A DNA stretch of 64,000 nt from Arbacia lixula (lineage: Eukaryota > Echinodermata > Echinoidea > Arbacioida > Arbaciidae). The stretch lies in contig OZ022580.1 in NCBI GenBank assembly GCA_963669155.1, positions 29,121,598 to 29,185,597 on the forward strand, given 5' to 3'. Both the position numbers and the translations under genes were made by a program. Below, piece by piece: positions 45,183-57,447 of the stretch (position 1 is the stretch's first letter; every line of letters begins with the position of its first letter). The notes beneath the pieces are model-generated. The model was not told where the DNA came from. It searched no databases and was given only the letters and a program-made list of their open reading frames with translations.

Positions 45183-47265
45183 ATCCCCCGCCCCCCCCCC
45201 CCCCCACACCACCACCACTACCACCACCACCACTACCACCACCACCACTACCACCACCACCACCACCGCTACCACCACCATCCCTTCCCCCACCTCCACC
45301 TCCCACATGCGGAAGCAACTCATTCACAAATCGACCACATGTGGAGCATAAACACAAAGATCCTTTGGATATAAAGGAGCAAGTTTAAATTGAAATGAGC
45401 TCATCACGCACCAGGGAAAAAAACATTTCTACTGTAATGGTTAAGTGTATGCAGTTTGCATTTTGACATGAAACGTCGTTGCTATTGGTATGGGGCTCGC
45501 AATAGCCTAGTGTTTAGAGGGTTAGACTGTGTTACAACCTCGGTGCATACAAGAAAATTATATTGTAGAAGATCATACAGAATTTTCCATGCTTGTAGGC
45601 CTATGCCTTAAATTGTAAATATTGTCACAAATCAGCCTTAATAGCCGCAATTTTATTAATCCAAACAGGTTTGATGACCATACTCTAATCATTACTCTGA
45701 TCATGACAATAATTCTGCTAAATGGTATTGTTATTATTACGCGAGGATCAGACAGCCCATGCTGTACTTACGATATGACATGGGAGTAGTCTTTTACTTT
45801 AAGTGCCGTACATTGGTCCGAGTAGCGGCCCTAGATGGGGGGGGGGGGGGGGGGGGAGCTCGTGGACGATGCTCATTGGGTCATTGAGCCCACCAGTGGG
45901 TTCGCACAAATTACTGTGCTTCATCACTTCTCATGAAGCTTAAAATGGCGTTAAATATTACATGTTTGATGACAACTGCAATATTTTTCATTGAACGCAC
46001 ATTTGGTTTTGCAATGTCTTATAACATGCTTCTCTATATTTCAATTCATTTATTAAGTGATTAATTATCAATTGGCGATCATTTATAATTCTAATTCCAA
46101 CGTAACCACATCGTAATCACATTTACATTCTAAAAATCACAGCTGTGTGTATTGATTACCAAGGCTTTTTATTCGATTTTTTCTTTTATTTACAACAAAG
46201 AAATGGCGCCTGTAAACCATGCAGTTGTGCAAGCTCGCTATACATAATGTGTAACTTTCCATACCCAAGGGATCGCTATTCGTAATAGGAAATTCGGGCT
46301 GCTATTCGTAAAGCATGAGGGAACGTTAAGTTGCATGTCATGAATATATATAAATGTGAGGAATTTTAAATTTCGAATACGTAATAACTGTGTATATACA
46401 AACAAGAACAGTATATGCCCTAACTCTGTTCGTGTTTCGTTCTGCTTCATTTAATCAAGATCACTTATGATATCTTTACTTTAGTTATCATTACTATATC
46501 ATTCTTGATAAAAAAATTCCCATTCCTCGTTTATCTTTAGAAATATAATTAATCTTGTGTTTGTATATATATGCTGCCTTTTCTCGAAGTTTTGTGCTAT
46601 GTAAATTTGTTTTCTTTCAAAAGATATATGAATATTTGTTATGCGTTGGAACGAAGTATACTATTCGTTGCTGTAATGTTAAGGGAAATGAGATCTTCTG
46701 AAAACTAGTCATTTTCCTGGTTGAAAATAGACTGGAATGTAAATCAATCATCACTATTATCATGTTCATGTAAAATATGTATTTATAAACAATTAGAAAA
46801 TATAAAAAGAGGACGTTTTAGGAAGCGCGATTATCAATCCGTAGCGGTGCTTAGCAAATAAAATTCTGCTCATTGGAACTTACGTGCACTGTCGGTGACA
46901 AAATGGACGCCTGGCACACAACGAGTGGATATGGGTGAAAGAAGTAGTGATACTCAGACCATTATTGTCAATTTGGTAGACTCTGCAAATGATTGAGCTT
47001 CCGATTACTTGTGTATGTATACGGCAGGCTTGCATAATAACACTCGTATTTACGAATTTGCTGGTACAAAATGGTGATATACGAAAGTCAGATCCGAAAC
47101 TTTAATTCGGCTTATTATGAAATTGACCGGCTGTCATCACATTAATAATCATCTGTTAAAAACAAATTTGCGTAAATTGTAATCAAGGATTCTGTGTCAT
47201 TGTGTGAATGAACAGACTGAGCAATAAATGCAGCGATTTTGCTTTCTCTATAGAGTTATGCACCA
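45183..47265 (+). other. Probable 3' UTR and flank of copy 1
   Basis: No coding sequence is recognised. An (ACC)n tract begins directly after the stop (about 45205-45285), and a G tract lies at 45838-45857. AATAAA occurs at 46857-46862 and 47223-47228. The second one, with about 700 bases before it, matches the inverted copy near 55200-55960, so it is the better candidate for the poly(A) signal; a UTR of about 2 kb would follow. Similarity to the other arm ends near 47265. Confidence 0.55.
45205..45285. repeat. (ACC)n tract in the 3' UTR
   Basis: Starts 20 bases after the stop of copy 1. Copy 2 has a shorter related tract right after its own stop (57413-57440, minus strand), so the seed predates the duplication and expanded in copy 1. 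Confidence 0.85.
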
Positions 47266-47269
47266 TTGT

Positions 47270-47521
47270 TGTATGTGTATTGATGTGTCATTGCCATGTA
47301 AGTATGGAAGATATACATTGAAAATGTTCAATGGAATTTTATATTCCCCATTTCTATTGGATTGATATCATGAAAAAAAAAGTTTTTTGTGTGTAATAGG
47401 AAACAGGTAGGGAAAATATACCAAAGAAGAAGACTCCTCTGGTGTTAAAGTGATCTTATGGCATAATATTTGTAAGAAAGGTAGGTGTGTTTATGTGTAC
47501 AGTATGTGTACGTGTGTGTTA

Positions 47522-47555
<34 letters not shown>

Positions 47556-48160
47556 ACGCGTGTATATGTGTGTGTGAGGGTAAATATTTTTGTGGTAAGT
47601 CTCTGCATGATCTTCAAAAAATAAAATCAACTAAAAGATGCTTTCAAAGCAAAGGAATGCCAATTTTTGCTAAAAATTTCGCAGTTTCATAAAAAGGGTG
47701 TTTACATGATACAGGGTACAAATGAAATGTTAGTGCTAAAATGTCCCTTGCGCTGTCAACATTTCCGGTGTACCGACACAATATGAAAGAACAACATAAT
47801 TTTGTATCCGTTTATGTGTTGTTTGCCTGTATGTTTGGCATATATATTTAAACTATGAACTTACTCATTCTAGCTCAAAATGAACATCTTTAATTTCCAA
47901 GATGGGAACATTTTCTTCCAGATATTTGACATCCTGGTGAAAAAACAGTCCCCTTCTTGCGGTGGTTAATATGCCCCTTCTTATTATGATACAGTGCTAG
48001 GCCAAATTTATGAATCTTTGCCGTCCTGAACATACAAATGTTTCCTTCAGAGCACGTAAGGTATTTCAAAGTAATGATTGATGTGAGAAATTCATCAAAT
48101 ATGTGTACATTTTGTTTCGCTTCCACACACCCATATGCACGCCCACACATATTTATGCCG
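47270..48160. other. Spacer between inverted arms, left part
   Basis: GT microsatellite at 47517-47552. The minus-strand frame 47890-48336 is not recognised and partly overlaps the RTE fragment in antisense. Nothing else is supported. Confidence 0.45.
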
Positions 48161-48164
48161 CTTA

Positions 48165-49018
48165 GCTCCCCCCAGACGATGTGGCACTGATCACAACCTC
48201 TGTACAAGATATGGAAGAACAGTTGCAAAGTCCTAACGTTGAAAACAAAAGCGTTGGCTTGCAAATGCATATGGGAAAAACAAAATTCATGACTAACATT
48301 GAAACAGCAGAGGTAATAAAAATAGACCATCACCAATTAGAGAAAGTCAACAGTTACAAGTACTTGGGCGAAACCTTAAAAATGGAGGATAATACGAGAG
48401 AAGTATTGACAAGGATTAAAGGAGGGTGGAGATGTTTTAATATGTATAGAGAACTTTTAACTGACATGAAAACACTACTTGCAATGAGGAGAATGATGTT
48501 TCACCGGTGCATTTTAACAACATTGACATATGGAGCAGAAACCTGGTCTAGAACTAAAGAAATGAACATAAACTGACAACAACACAAAGCGAATGCTCAA
48601 TTTAATATTCCGTGAAAAAGTTAAGCACACTGACATACGAGAAAAAACGAATGTCAAAGATATTATACATGTAGTAAACATTAAAGAGATGAAATGGAGA
48701 CGAGCTGGATACTTATATAGAACACAAGACAACAGATGGACCAAAAAACTCACAGAATGGCAATCAAGAACAGGCAAGCGAAGAAGGGGTCGACAAAAGA
48801 GAAGGTGGAGAGACGAAATATCACCATACACAAATAAAAAATAATAATAATATTCAATTGTTAGAGACCCATAATACCATTCAAATAGTCTCTATGCGTG
48901 TAATACAGCAAAATGGAACAGAATAGCAGCAAATAGAAGCAAATGGAAAAATGAGGAGGGCTTCATCTAACAATGGTTAAACAATGCCTGATGATGATGA
49001 TGATAATGATGATGATGC
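48165..49018 (+). mobile_element. RTE-like LINE 3' end
   Basis: Plus strand: MGKTKFMTNIETAEV, VNSYKYLGETLKMEDNTRE, ILTTLTYGAETWSRTK; after a frameshift near 48577, MKWRRAGYLYRTQDNRWTK then GKRRRGRQKRRWRDEI. Ends in a (GAT)n tail at about 48985-49018, typical of RTE elements. 5' truncated. Confidence 0.87.
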
Positions 49019-49204
49019 TCCCCCCCCCTTAACATAAAAGAACATGACGTAAGCCATGAGGCGCAGAAAGTAGGTGCTCAAGCTTGCCGCTCGTTTCTCT
49101 CGCTATATGTGGATCATAACAGTGTGCAGGTGTACATTACATTACACATTGCAAGAGATGGATGTTTATTAAGAGCCACGATCGCCGAATCTCTACTCAA
49201 TGAA

Positions 49205-49360
49205 ACATGGTAAAAAGTACCATGGTTACCATGTCATGGTAATTTCGGCAGGGTAAATCCAGGGTAGTACCATTGTGGTAATTCTATGGTAGTACCATGG
49301 CACGTAAATGGTACACATGGTACAATGGTACTTTTATCGTAATGAATACCATGCTACTTA
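49205..49360. repeat. ATGGTA/ACCATG-rich palindromic cluster
   Basis: More than ten overlapping occurrences of catggta, accatgg and ggtacca within 150 bp, in both orientations. Family unknown. Confidence 0.7.
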
Positions 49361-49369
49361 CAAGAACAT

Positions 49370-51790
49370 TTCTGTTACTGGTTGCAAGTCTATTTCTTGA
49401 TAGAAAGAGGGAGCTTCTCATCACGAAAGATTACGTTGAACTTGCCAATTTTGCCCAAGCCAACTGGATCCTTGGATTCAGTTCCCCTGCTGTTTCATTT
49501 TCTATGGAGATCTTTTTGCCCAAGCATATGTAGTTGTCCACCATTTCTATGGTCTTCCTCCAAAGTGTGATAGTGTGTTATTTGAAACTGCTGCTCATCA
49601 TTACCTTTGTCTTTGTGATAGTCCAGCTTTTCTGCTTTCCTCATATAGTTCTCGGTTCATTGTCTTCAATTCCTGACGTGTATAGCTAAGTAGTAAAATG
49701 TCATCTGCAAATCTAAGATGTGTCAGGTGTTCGCCATCTACCGCTATTCCCATTGCTGGCCAATCAAGGTTTCTGAAGACATTCTCCATAGCTGCAGTGA
49801 AGAGCCTTGGTGAGATTGGGTCAACTTGTCTAACCCCTTTCGGGATTTTAAAGGCATTTGCTCTAGTATTTCCTAGATATACACGGGCACTAGGGTTCTT
49901 GTAGATGGTTTAATTGGGCGAGTTTACTTCCCATCTGTGACCTGCTTTTCTAAGGCATTGAATGATGACCGATGGTCTGGGTTGTCAAACGCCTTCTCAA
50001 AATTAACAAAGCCAAGGCAGATGTTAAAAAGGTATTCTGTTACCTTTCTCAATTATCTGGCTTAATGTATGGAGACGGTCTGATGTTCTATAACCTGTAA
50101 AAAATCCAGGTTGTTCCCGTGGTTGATTTTCATCGAGCTTTTTCTCTACCTTAGCAAGAAGAATTCGTGTGAAGATTTTGTATCTATGAGGCAACAGACT
50201 AATGGGACTGTAGTTTTTGATGTCCTTCATGTCCCCTTTCTTGAACAGTATGATAAATTTTGATCCGTTCCACCGGGTAGGTACTTTTTTCCATTTGCAT
50301 GATCTTGTTGAACAGTTTTGTTAGGCTTGATACGGTGTTCTCAACCCCCCCCCCCCCCGACTTTAAAATATCTGCAGTCATTTGGTCCTCCCCTGGAGCC
50401 GTTCCCCTTTTCATCTAAAGCACTCTTCACCTCTTCCTTTAGTATTGGTAGAACATCATTTGATTTTTCATTCCAGTCCTCATTTACTCTCCAATCTGGT
50501 TGGTCGGTGCTATAGAGTTTTCTATAGAAATCCACAATGGCTTGAGTAATCTGTTCTTTATCGGTAACTTCTGTCCCATCTTTTATTTTCCGTGATGACA
50601 GAAGCCTTCTGCCCCTCTCTAGCTTTCTGTGATTTGTGATTTCTAATGATTTGTGGTCCCTTGTGGTTTCCTAGCACAACATGTACTATCTAAGCCCTGT
50701 TCTTTCTCTTTCGCTTTCTTCTCATCTTACGAATCGTTTTATTAAGCTCTGTATATTAAATTTGGTTACGTGTTGATGTCTGTCTGGAGGGCTTTCTTTT
50801 TCTCATTCAGTATATATGTATCTCCTCCTTTTCCTTATCTGTGTTGTTGCCTTCCATTTTATCCCCCTTAGCTAGCTTTTCTTCTTCATCCACACGTGTC
50901 CTGGTTATTTGCTAATAGAGAGTGTCTAGTGGTTGGTCCTCCATTGAATCCGCCAGCACTTCAATCCTATTATGTAGCTCAAGCTGGAACTGCTGGTGCT
51001 TACCTGATAGCAGCTCTAAATTTACATGTATCCTCCTAGGCATGGATGGGCTTCCTTACTTTTCTCATATGCACTCTTTCCATTTCCTTGTTAACTTTAG
51101 CTCTAACAAGTCGGTGATCGATGCCTGTATCCACGTTTGGTATTGTTAAAACATCCACCAAGATTATACGATGATCGCAAATGATGTAAATTATCAAGTT
51201 GTGAGTTGCTGCATTTGGGCTTTCCCATGTCCAGTAGTTTTTGGTTATTTTTTTAAAAGTATATATTGCCAATTGGCAAATTTCTGCTTGATACAAACTC
51301 CAGTACTCTTTCTCCCCTTTCATTCCTTTCTCCTATCCCGTATGGGCCTATACCACTCTCCTCGGCATCCTTCCGCAGTCCAACCTTATCGTTGAAATCA
51401 ACTATATAAGTAATTGTAAACGTTGAGGATTCTGTTCTCATTATGTTTTCAATTTAACTATAGAAGTCCTCAACGGCTTTATCTGCGCGACTGGTAGTTG
51501 GTGTATATCCGTGAATACTTTTCACTGTATGGCTGCTGTTCATATATAGTTTCGGAAAAGCTATCCAGTCTGTGCCATACTTTTACCACACTGGCAAGGT
51601 GGATTGATAGAGGTCGAAAGAGTTCTTTGGGATCCAACCTGATGGAAACTCTTAAGTCAGATCTGTTTTTTAATTCTGACAGGGGGTCGGCACCCCTCCT
51701 CACACGTCCCCGACCATATAATAGGTAGAACTGGATTACACGATGACCAGTGGCAGGACTGACCTGATCTGACAACCACAATATGTCTTG
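49370..51790 (-). mobile_element. RTE-like LINE, decayed, endonuclease through RT
   Basis: Reading right to left: an endonuclease remnant (HRVIQFYLLYGRG region, TNYQSRR/APTTSRADKAVEDF, VLEFVSSRNLPIGNIYF, DVLTIPNVDTGIDHRLVRAK), a linker (MDFYRKLYSTDQPDWR), then RT (MKDIKNYSPISLLPHRYKIF, LDENQPREQPGFFTGYRTSD, LTHLRFADDILLLSYTRQEL) and IEMVDNYICLGKKISIENET near 49450. Many frameshifts and stops. Belongs to the same broad clade as 48165-49018 but lies opposite to it and beyond its tail, so it is a separate insertion. Confidence 0.85.
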
Positions 51791-52588
51791 GCACTATAAC
51801 ATGTATTCACGTATCCATATCCACAATAAAAGTATATAACAACTTCTTATTTTATAAAAGGGCATACGTTGTATATGCTCTCGTAGAATAGGCACCAAAA
51901 TATATTTTTATTTTATTGATTTTGGAAAAAAAAGTTAATTACTGTTGTATATTTCACGGGAATATTGTCTAGTTTGCAACTTGATTTTTGTAAGAAATAT
52001 TGTAGGCAAATTTTAAAAAAATAATGCCAAAACTTTGTTTATGTGCGAATGCCACATGTAAAGGTTGAAATCACCATTTTATTTGAGTATTTTAGCGTTA
52101 TGTTCTTTTCTGTCTTGAGCGTAGTTCTTCTCAGCGATCGCAGGCGAATGGTTGCTATGTATGGGAGGAGTTTTACTGATGCGATTGCCTGGAACTCTTA
52201 AATGTGCTTTTGTGATACCACTCGATAATAGAAAAGTGTGGAAATGAGTAGTGTATGTACGTAGGATTCTGACTCTTAAAATGGACTTTAGTTATACCGC
52301 TCGATTCCTTGGTAAATTATACAAATGAACAGTGTATGTCCGAAATAGCCCCTCTTGTTACCGTACCGTAGTATTGCTATAGAAATAATGTTGTGTTAGG
52401 TATCAAACCGGGATATGGGGGTTACCTTTATTTTTAGGCTAACACTATGTGCCACGCCCGAAGGATACGTTAGGCAAGGCATTACCGTGTACTGTATGGT
52501 ACGTTACTGCATAATGATTCTGATCTTTGCTTTCATGGTGTGATGATGCCAGTTCTCTGATTAATTTGAGTTTGGTGCTACACAGCCG
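51790..52588. other. Spacer, nothing recognised
   Basis: AT-rich, no coding signal and no element that I recognise. Confidence 0.4.
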
Positions 52589-52942
52589 TTTAAAGGGCAT
52601 ATACTGTACTGGGAAGGCAATTACCAATATTCTTGCCAATGGTCTTAAATTCATGTATTGTCTATTTTAGAAGCTTGCTGAAAGTTATTTGCCCTCAAAT
52701 GATCTACATTTGGAGTAATGAGTAATTAAATCACATATCCTCGAAATGTTCGGCCCGAACATTTTGAGGATCTAATCATTAGTCATTAATTACTCAATAT
52801 GTGGATCATTTGAGGGCAAATGACTTTCAGCAAGCTTCTAAAATAGACAATACATGAATTTAAGACGATTGGCAAGAAGATTGTTAACAATTACCTTTTG
52901 AAGGCTTTTTTTGCCTTCCCAGTACAGTATATGCCCTTTAAG
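52589..52942. mobile_element. Long-TIR fold-back MITE, copy B
   Basis: Ends TTAAAGGGCATATAC / GTATATGCCCTTTAA; arms of about 160 bp meet at a perfect centre (cgaaatgttcggcccgaacattttga). Flanks ACAGCCGT on the left and GCAGCCGT on the right form a probable 8-bp target duplication with one change, as in hAT-type elements. Nearly the same arms as 30952-31290. Confidence 0.92.
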
Positions 52943-53050
52943 CAGCCGTCGTGTTCTTTCGCCATGTCGTTTGTCATTATTAGTTAAGAATCATGATCTA
53001 TCTGCAACCAGACCATTTTGTCATTGGAAGATGACGTGTCAGTAAAGCTG

Positions 53051-53299
53051 TCAGGAAGAAAACTCATCTATGGTCAGTTTTACTTCGGACAAAGCCGTGT
53101 CTCGCCGGAACCCTGTCAGGCAGGTGAAGTCGTCCCACGTCTCAGACATCGTGGGCTCGTCAAGGTCGTCGGAACGGAGACGCATGAGCGGACATCGACG
53201 AGAAATCAGCGTCGAGTACCACTTCTTCGCAAACTCGGAGTTATAGCTGTACTGGGGCCCACAACCGTGAAATGTTAGTTTGTTAGCGAGCTCATTCAC
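53051..53299 (-). other. Unrecognised open frame
   Basis: 82 codons, minus strand, with GPQYSYNSEFAKKWYSTLIS and SETWDDFTCLTGF. Base composition is more balanced and GC-richer than its surroundings, which suggests a former coding sequence, possibly of a transposable element. I cannot name the family. Confidence 0.3.
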
Positions 53300-54029
53300 A
53301 CTATCATCTTTGCAGATTACACCAGTATGTTTTTATCCGGTAATACTTTTATACTTTTGTACATTTGTTCATACTTGAAATATAATAATGATAATAACAT
53401 ACATGTAATAAGACTAGTATTTCCTAAATTGTGCATTGTTTCCGCACTAGCCCTTTTAAATTTCTCTATCCTATCTCTTTCCCTATTCTTGCGCGTTATG
53501 TTTTTCGTGATGCGTTTTTTCTTTCTTTTCTTTGTTGTTTTTACATAAACTTCATAATCGATTGATAATGCTTGTTTATGGAAAATTATTATGACATGCT
53601 AGACATATTTAATACGGTATGGAAATTTATGTATTCAAAATTCTTATATTCATTTTACATAATGTAGTGTTGTCTAACCATCTCTGGGGCCTTTCAACTC
53701 ACAAGCTCTGCTTCTAAGATTGGCCCCTCCACATTTTCTTGTTTTTATCCTAGGTTAGTTAATCAGTTTGTTATTTATGATATTTGCCATCATTATATCC
53801 ATTGTTTATTTAAAAATGTGGAAATAAATATGCATACCTTGTTATTCTTATCATTAAATAACATTGATATTCTCTGCTCAAACTTTGATAATGAACTCAT
53901 ATTAGTCAAAAATGTTTTTTTTTTTTTAGCCAATTAGCGTAAATAGAATATTAATCAAACCTGTTGCATGATTTTTAAACCGCAAAACAAAAGTATCCTT
54001 AAGAGAGGTTGATATATTTATAAATATAC

Positions 54030-54975
54030 ATGTATCTAGATTTCCTGTCGTTAAATTAACATTTATATTAGTTATAGATGACAAACTTACATGGCAAGAT
54101 CACGCCGATAGTATTTCTTAAAAAAAATAAATAGGGGAATTGGTACAATAAACACACTGAAACAAATTTTACCGCTTAATGTCCTTATCAAGCTATATCA
54201 AAATTATATAAAAAAGATTATCACACCTTACATAATTCAACATCATTTGGTGATATTGTGCAATTTGCCATTGGATTAGACATTTAATCCTCCAAAAACG
54301 TGCAATAAGAATCATCACAAATTCTAAACCACGTTTTCATTCTTCTGAAATGTTTGTAAAACTATTTCTTTTTAAACATAGCTCATATTACTACCAACCA
54401 ACCTGCTTGTTCTATGTATCGTTTTTTTTTAAATATGTTGCCTTTGTCTTTACATGTTCAACATTTTGTACGAAATAAAAATCTAATCACGTACACCACC
54501 AGGCAGTTAAATGATCATAAGTTACCCCATTTTAGATATGAATTTTCACGAATTACCGCAAAACATTTTGGTCAAATATTATGGAACAGTCTGCCAAATA
54601 TCATAAAAGCGTCTATATCCTTGGCAATATTCAAAAGTAAACATAAAGATTATATAACAAAATCATATAGTCTTGCCTTCCCTTCATCTCAGAAAATCAC
54701 AAATACTTTTTTTTGTTACTATAAATATTTTTTGTTTGTATTTTTTTTGTTAATATGATATTGAAAAGTATAAACTAAATACTGAGTAGAGGGTCAGTGG
54801 CCTTTGCTTCTCCCTCCACACCTGTGTATTAATGTGTCTTTGATTATTGTACTATTCTATTTACTTTGTATTCATGTTTGTCTTACTTTGATTCATTTCT
54901 ATTTGCATTTGATATTTCTTTTTATCAATGTAGTATTTTAGGATCCAGGTTGTGGAAATAAGAAATGAATTGAAC
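54030..54975 (+). mobile_element. CR1/Jockey-like LINE 3' end
   Basis: Frame-broken RT end (VIIDDKLTWQDHAD-like at 54075, LPLNVLIKLYQNYIKK near 54170), then an open frame 54414-54758 with LITYTTRQLNDHKLPHFRYE and ILWNSLPNIIKASIS. The 3' UTR ends ggttgtggaaataagaaatg near 54970. A related 3' end may lie at 53690-53830. Confidence 0.75.
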
Positions 54976-55194
54976 AAAACCCGAAATGAGTTATCATAAT
55001 CTTATTCTTTTGTAAAAAAACTTTTGAAAGTCATTTTGATTTGGAAGTAATTGGTATGAATTAAATGCTTTGAAACTGAAATACACGCGTTATAGTGATT
55101 CAGTTGTGTTGATTGTCCATACGATAGGTTATCCTCTTTATTTTTACTGTCGACCCTCAAGCGCGCCGTGACACCGTGAAAAACGGAAAAAAAA

Positions 55195-57447
55195 TGGTAC
55201 ATAACTCAATAGAGTAAGCAAAATGTCTGCATTTATTGCTCAGTCAATGTACCTGAGTATGTCTGTCCATTTACACAATGACACAGAAACCTTGATTACA
55301 ATTTACGCTAATATATATTTTTCTATTTGTCGACATGTTTGAAAAAAAAAAGACTCGCAATGTTTTGACAGGCGGTCAATGTTATGATGAGCCTAATTAA
55401 GAGCTTCGGATCTGACTTTCGTATATTCATAATTTTGTACCAGAAAATGTGTAAATGTCAGTGTTAGAGAAGGTTTTCTGCGTGCTATTTAATATACAGG
55501 CCTACCATATACATAAACAAAAATAATTTGCAGCTCAATCAATTGCAGAGTCTACCAAATTGATTAACAATAATCGTCTAAGTATCTCTACCTCTTTCAC
55601 TCACATTAACGTTTTGTGTGCCAGACCTGGCTTAGGCTTAATAATCGCCATTTCTTAAACATACTTTCTTAATAATCTTAACTTTTACCAAAATATATCT
55701 TACATGAACATAATAATGTTGATGAATGCTTTGCATTCGGGTGTATGTTTAACCAGCAAATGGCTTTAGTTTACATGAGCTCTTATGTACCTTCACATTG
55801 CAGCAACGAATAGTACCACCGTTCCACTGCATTAAACGTATTGACATATCTTTTGAAAGAAGCAAAATTTACAAAGCAGGAAACCAGAGAGAAAAGGGCA
55901 GCATTCGATAAATACAAGATTAATTCTATCACTAAAGATGGAATAAACAAGAAATGAGCAGATATTTCACCAGATTATCATCTAGAATGATATGATAACT
56001 CCAGACATCATATAGTTATGATATTGATTTATGAAGCATTCTCATGCAATTTTATGCAAATTGAGTACTATATACCGATATTCATTCTGATGAGGTACCT
56101 TTGCTAAGAAGGTTATACTTGTATCTAGTTCATGCCTGTCAACTAATCAGCTGACAGGATTATCGGGATAATATATAACAACAGGAATAACAATATATAA
56201 TTGTGTTTTGCTAGACGGTGCAATATCGCACATAAGCTAAATATTACAAGTTAAGTGATAAGAAGAAATAATGCGATTTCGTAGTTATAATGCTTTGATA
56301 TTGTAAGGCAATTTATGAAGCAATGTGTACAAATATGAATCACTAGCCTTTTAATTGAGGAAGTGTATATTAACGTGAATGATATCTCAATGGCACTTTA
56401 AGTGACAAGTTTAAAGTCTATGCTAATTAGATTAAGTATAAACAAGGCACGTACTAACAAATTGAGGTGTACATAAACGTGAACGGAAGTATATCAAACT
56501 GTAGCGTACATTACTTGTAATGAGCCACGGATTTCAACAAGCGGGGCAATAAAGTCCTTCGACGGCTGAAGTGCGAAGTGGACGACGATGATGTCGCGAA
56601 GGTTGCATGGAGTGATTGGAAAACTGCTACGGAAGGCTAGAAGCAGAATGGAAAAGTCCTGCGATGACTGAAGAACGATGACAAGATGAAGACGTCGAGG
56701 GCTCGATATGGGTGTCGCGGACACCCGATGTGGAGATCGTGGATACTCAATGTGGATGTCCCGAAGACACGATGTATTGTATCTTGTAGAGTTCGATTAG
56801 AGGCATAAATCTCTAGTACAGATTGCTGACAGTCGCGAGACGTGGCCTCGGGACAGGGACCCAGCCGCAAGGTAGGTATCCCGTACAGGGAAATAGTTCG
56901 AAATTGAAGACTGTCGAAAAAACGTTCAAAGAAATGTTTGTCACCAAATTACTAAAACCGAAGATGCCGAATTAAATTGGTCGCAATAAAGACGAAAAAG
57001 ACCCAGTCTTACAACTAACGAAACGGGGGATGAAAATAATTGTTCACAAATCCCAGTGAGAGCTGAGAATACGTGTTTCCCGGCCGAACGAATAGAGGTG
57101 ACTGACGAGACATCAGGCAAATTTTAGTCAACGCCTCACAGCATGAACGATTGGACAATTTTTTTTTTATATCGGTGCCGTTTAAAAAGAACCATGAATA
57201 GAGCTTAGAATATTCAGTTTACTACGTGTTTCAATGGGATAACGAGTCATAAAGAATACTGAGCAATGTAATTTTTTTCACGATCTCATAGCACAGACTA
57301 CCTAATTATTATATTGAAATTACTTATATCAAGTTGTTGTTCATTCGTTAATACAATACAAATACGGAGGTTTGTCCGCTACAAGTTATTTCCGCATGTG
57401 CGTAAGGGGTGGGGGTAGGGGTGGTGGTGGTGGTGTGGGGGAGGGGT
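55195..57447 (-). other. Probable 3' UTR and flank of copy 2
   Basis: TTTATT at 55232-55237 (AATAAA on the minus strand) and the surrounding bases match 47223-47228 of copy 1; similarity runs to about 55960. The middle (56000-57350), including a GC-richer stretch at 56500-56880, has no counterpart I could align in copy 1. Confidence 0.5.

Noticed and set aside
45072..45357. Val-, Gly- or Thr-rich frames across the stop of copy 1
   Set aside because: Come from the (ACC)n tract read in different frames on both strands.
47890..48336. 148-codon minus-strand frame
   Set aside because: Partly antisense to the RTE-like coding strand and no family recognised in the rest; composition does not persuade.
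48165..51790. Single LINE with twin-priming inversion
   Set aside because: The inverted part lies beyond the 3' tail of the plus-strand piece, whereas twin priming would place it before; two insertions are more likely.
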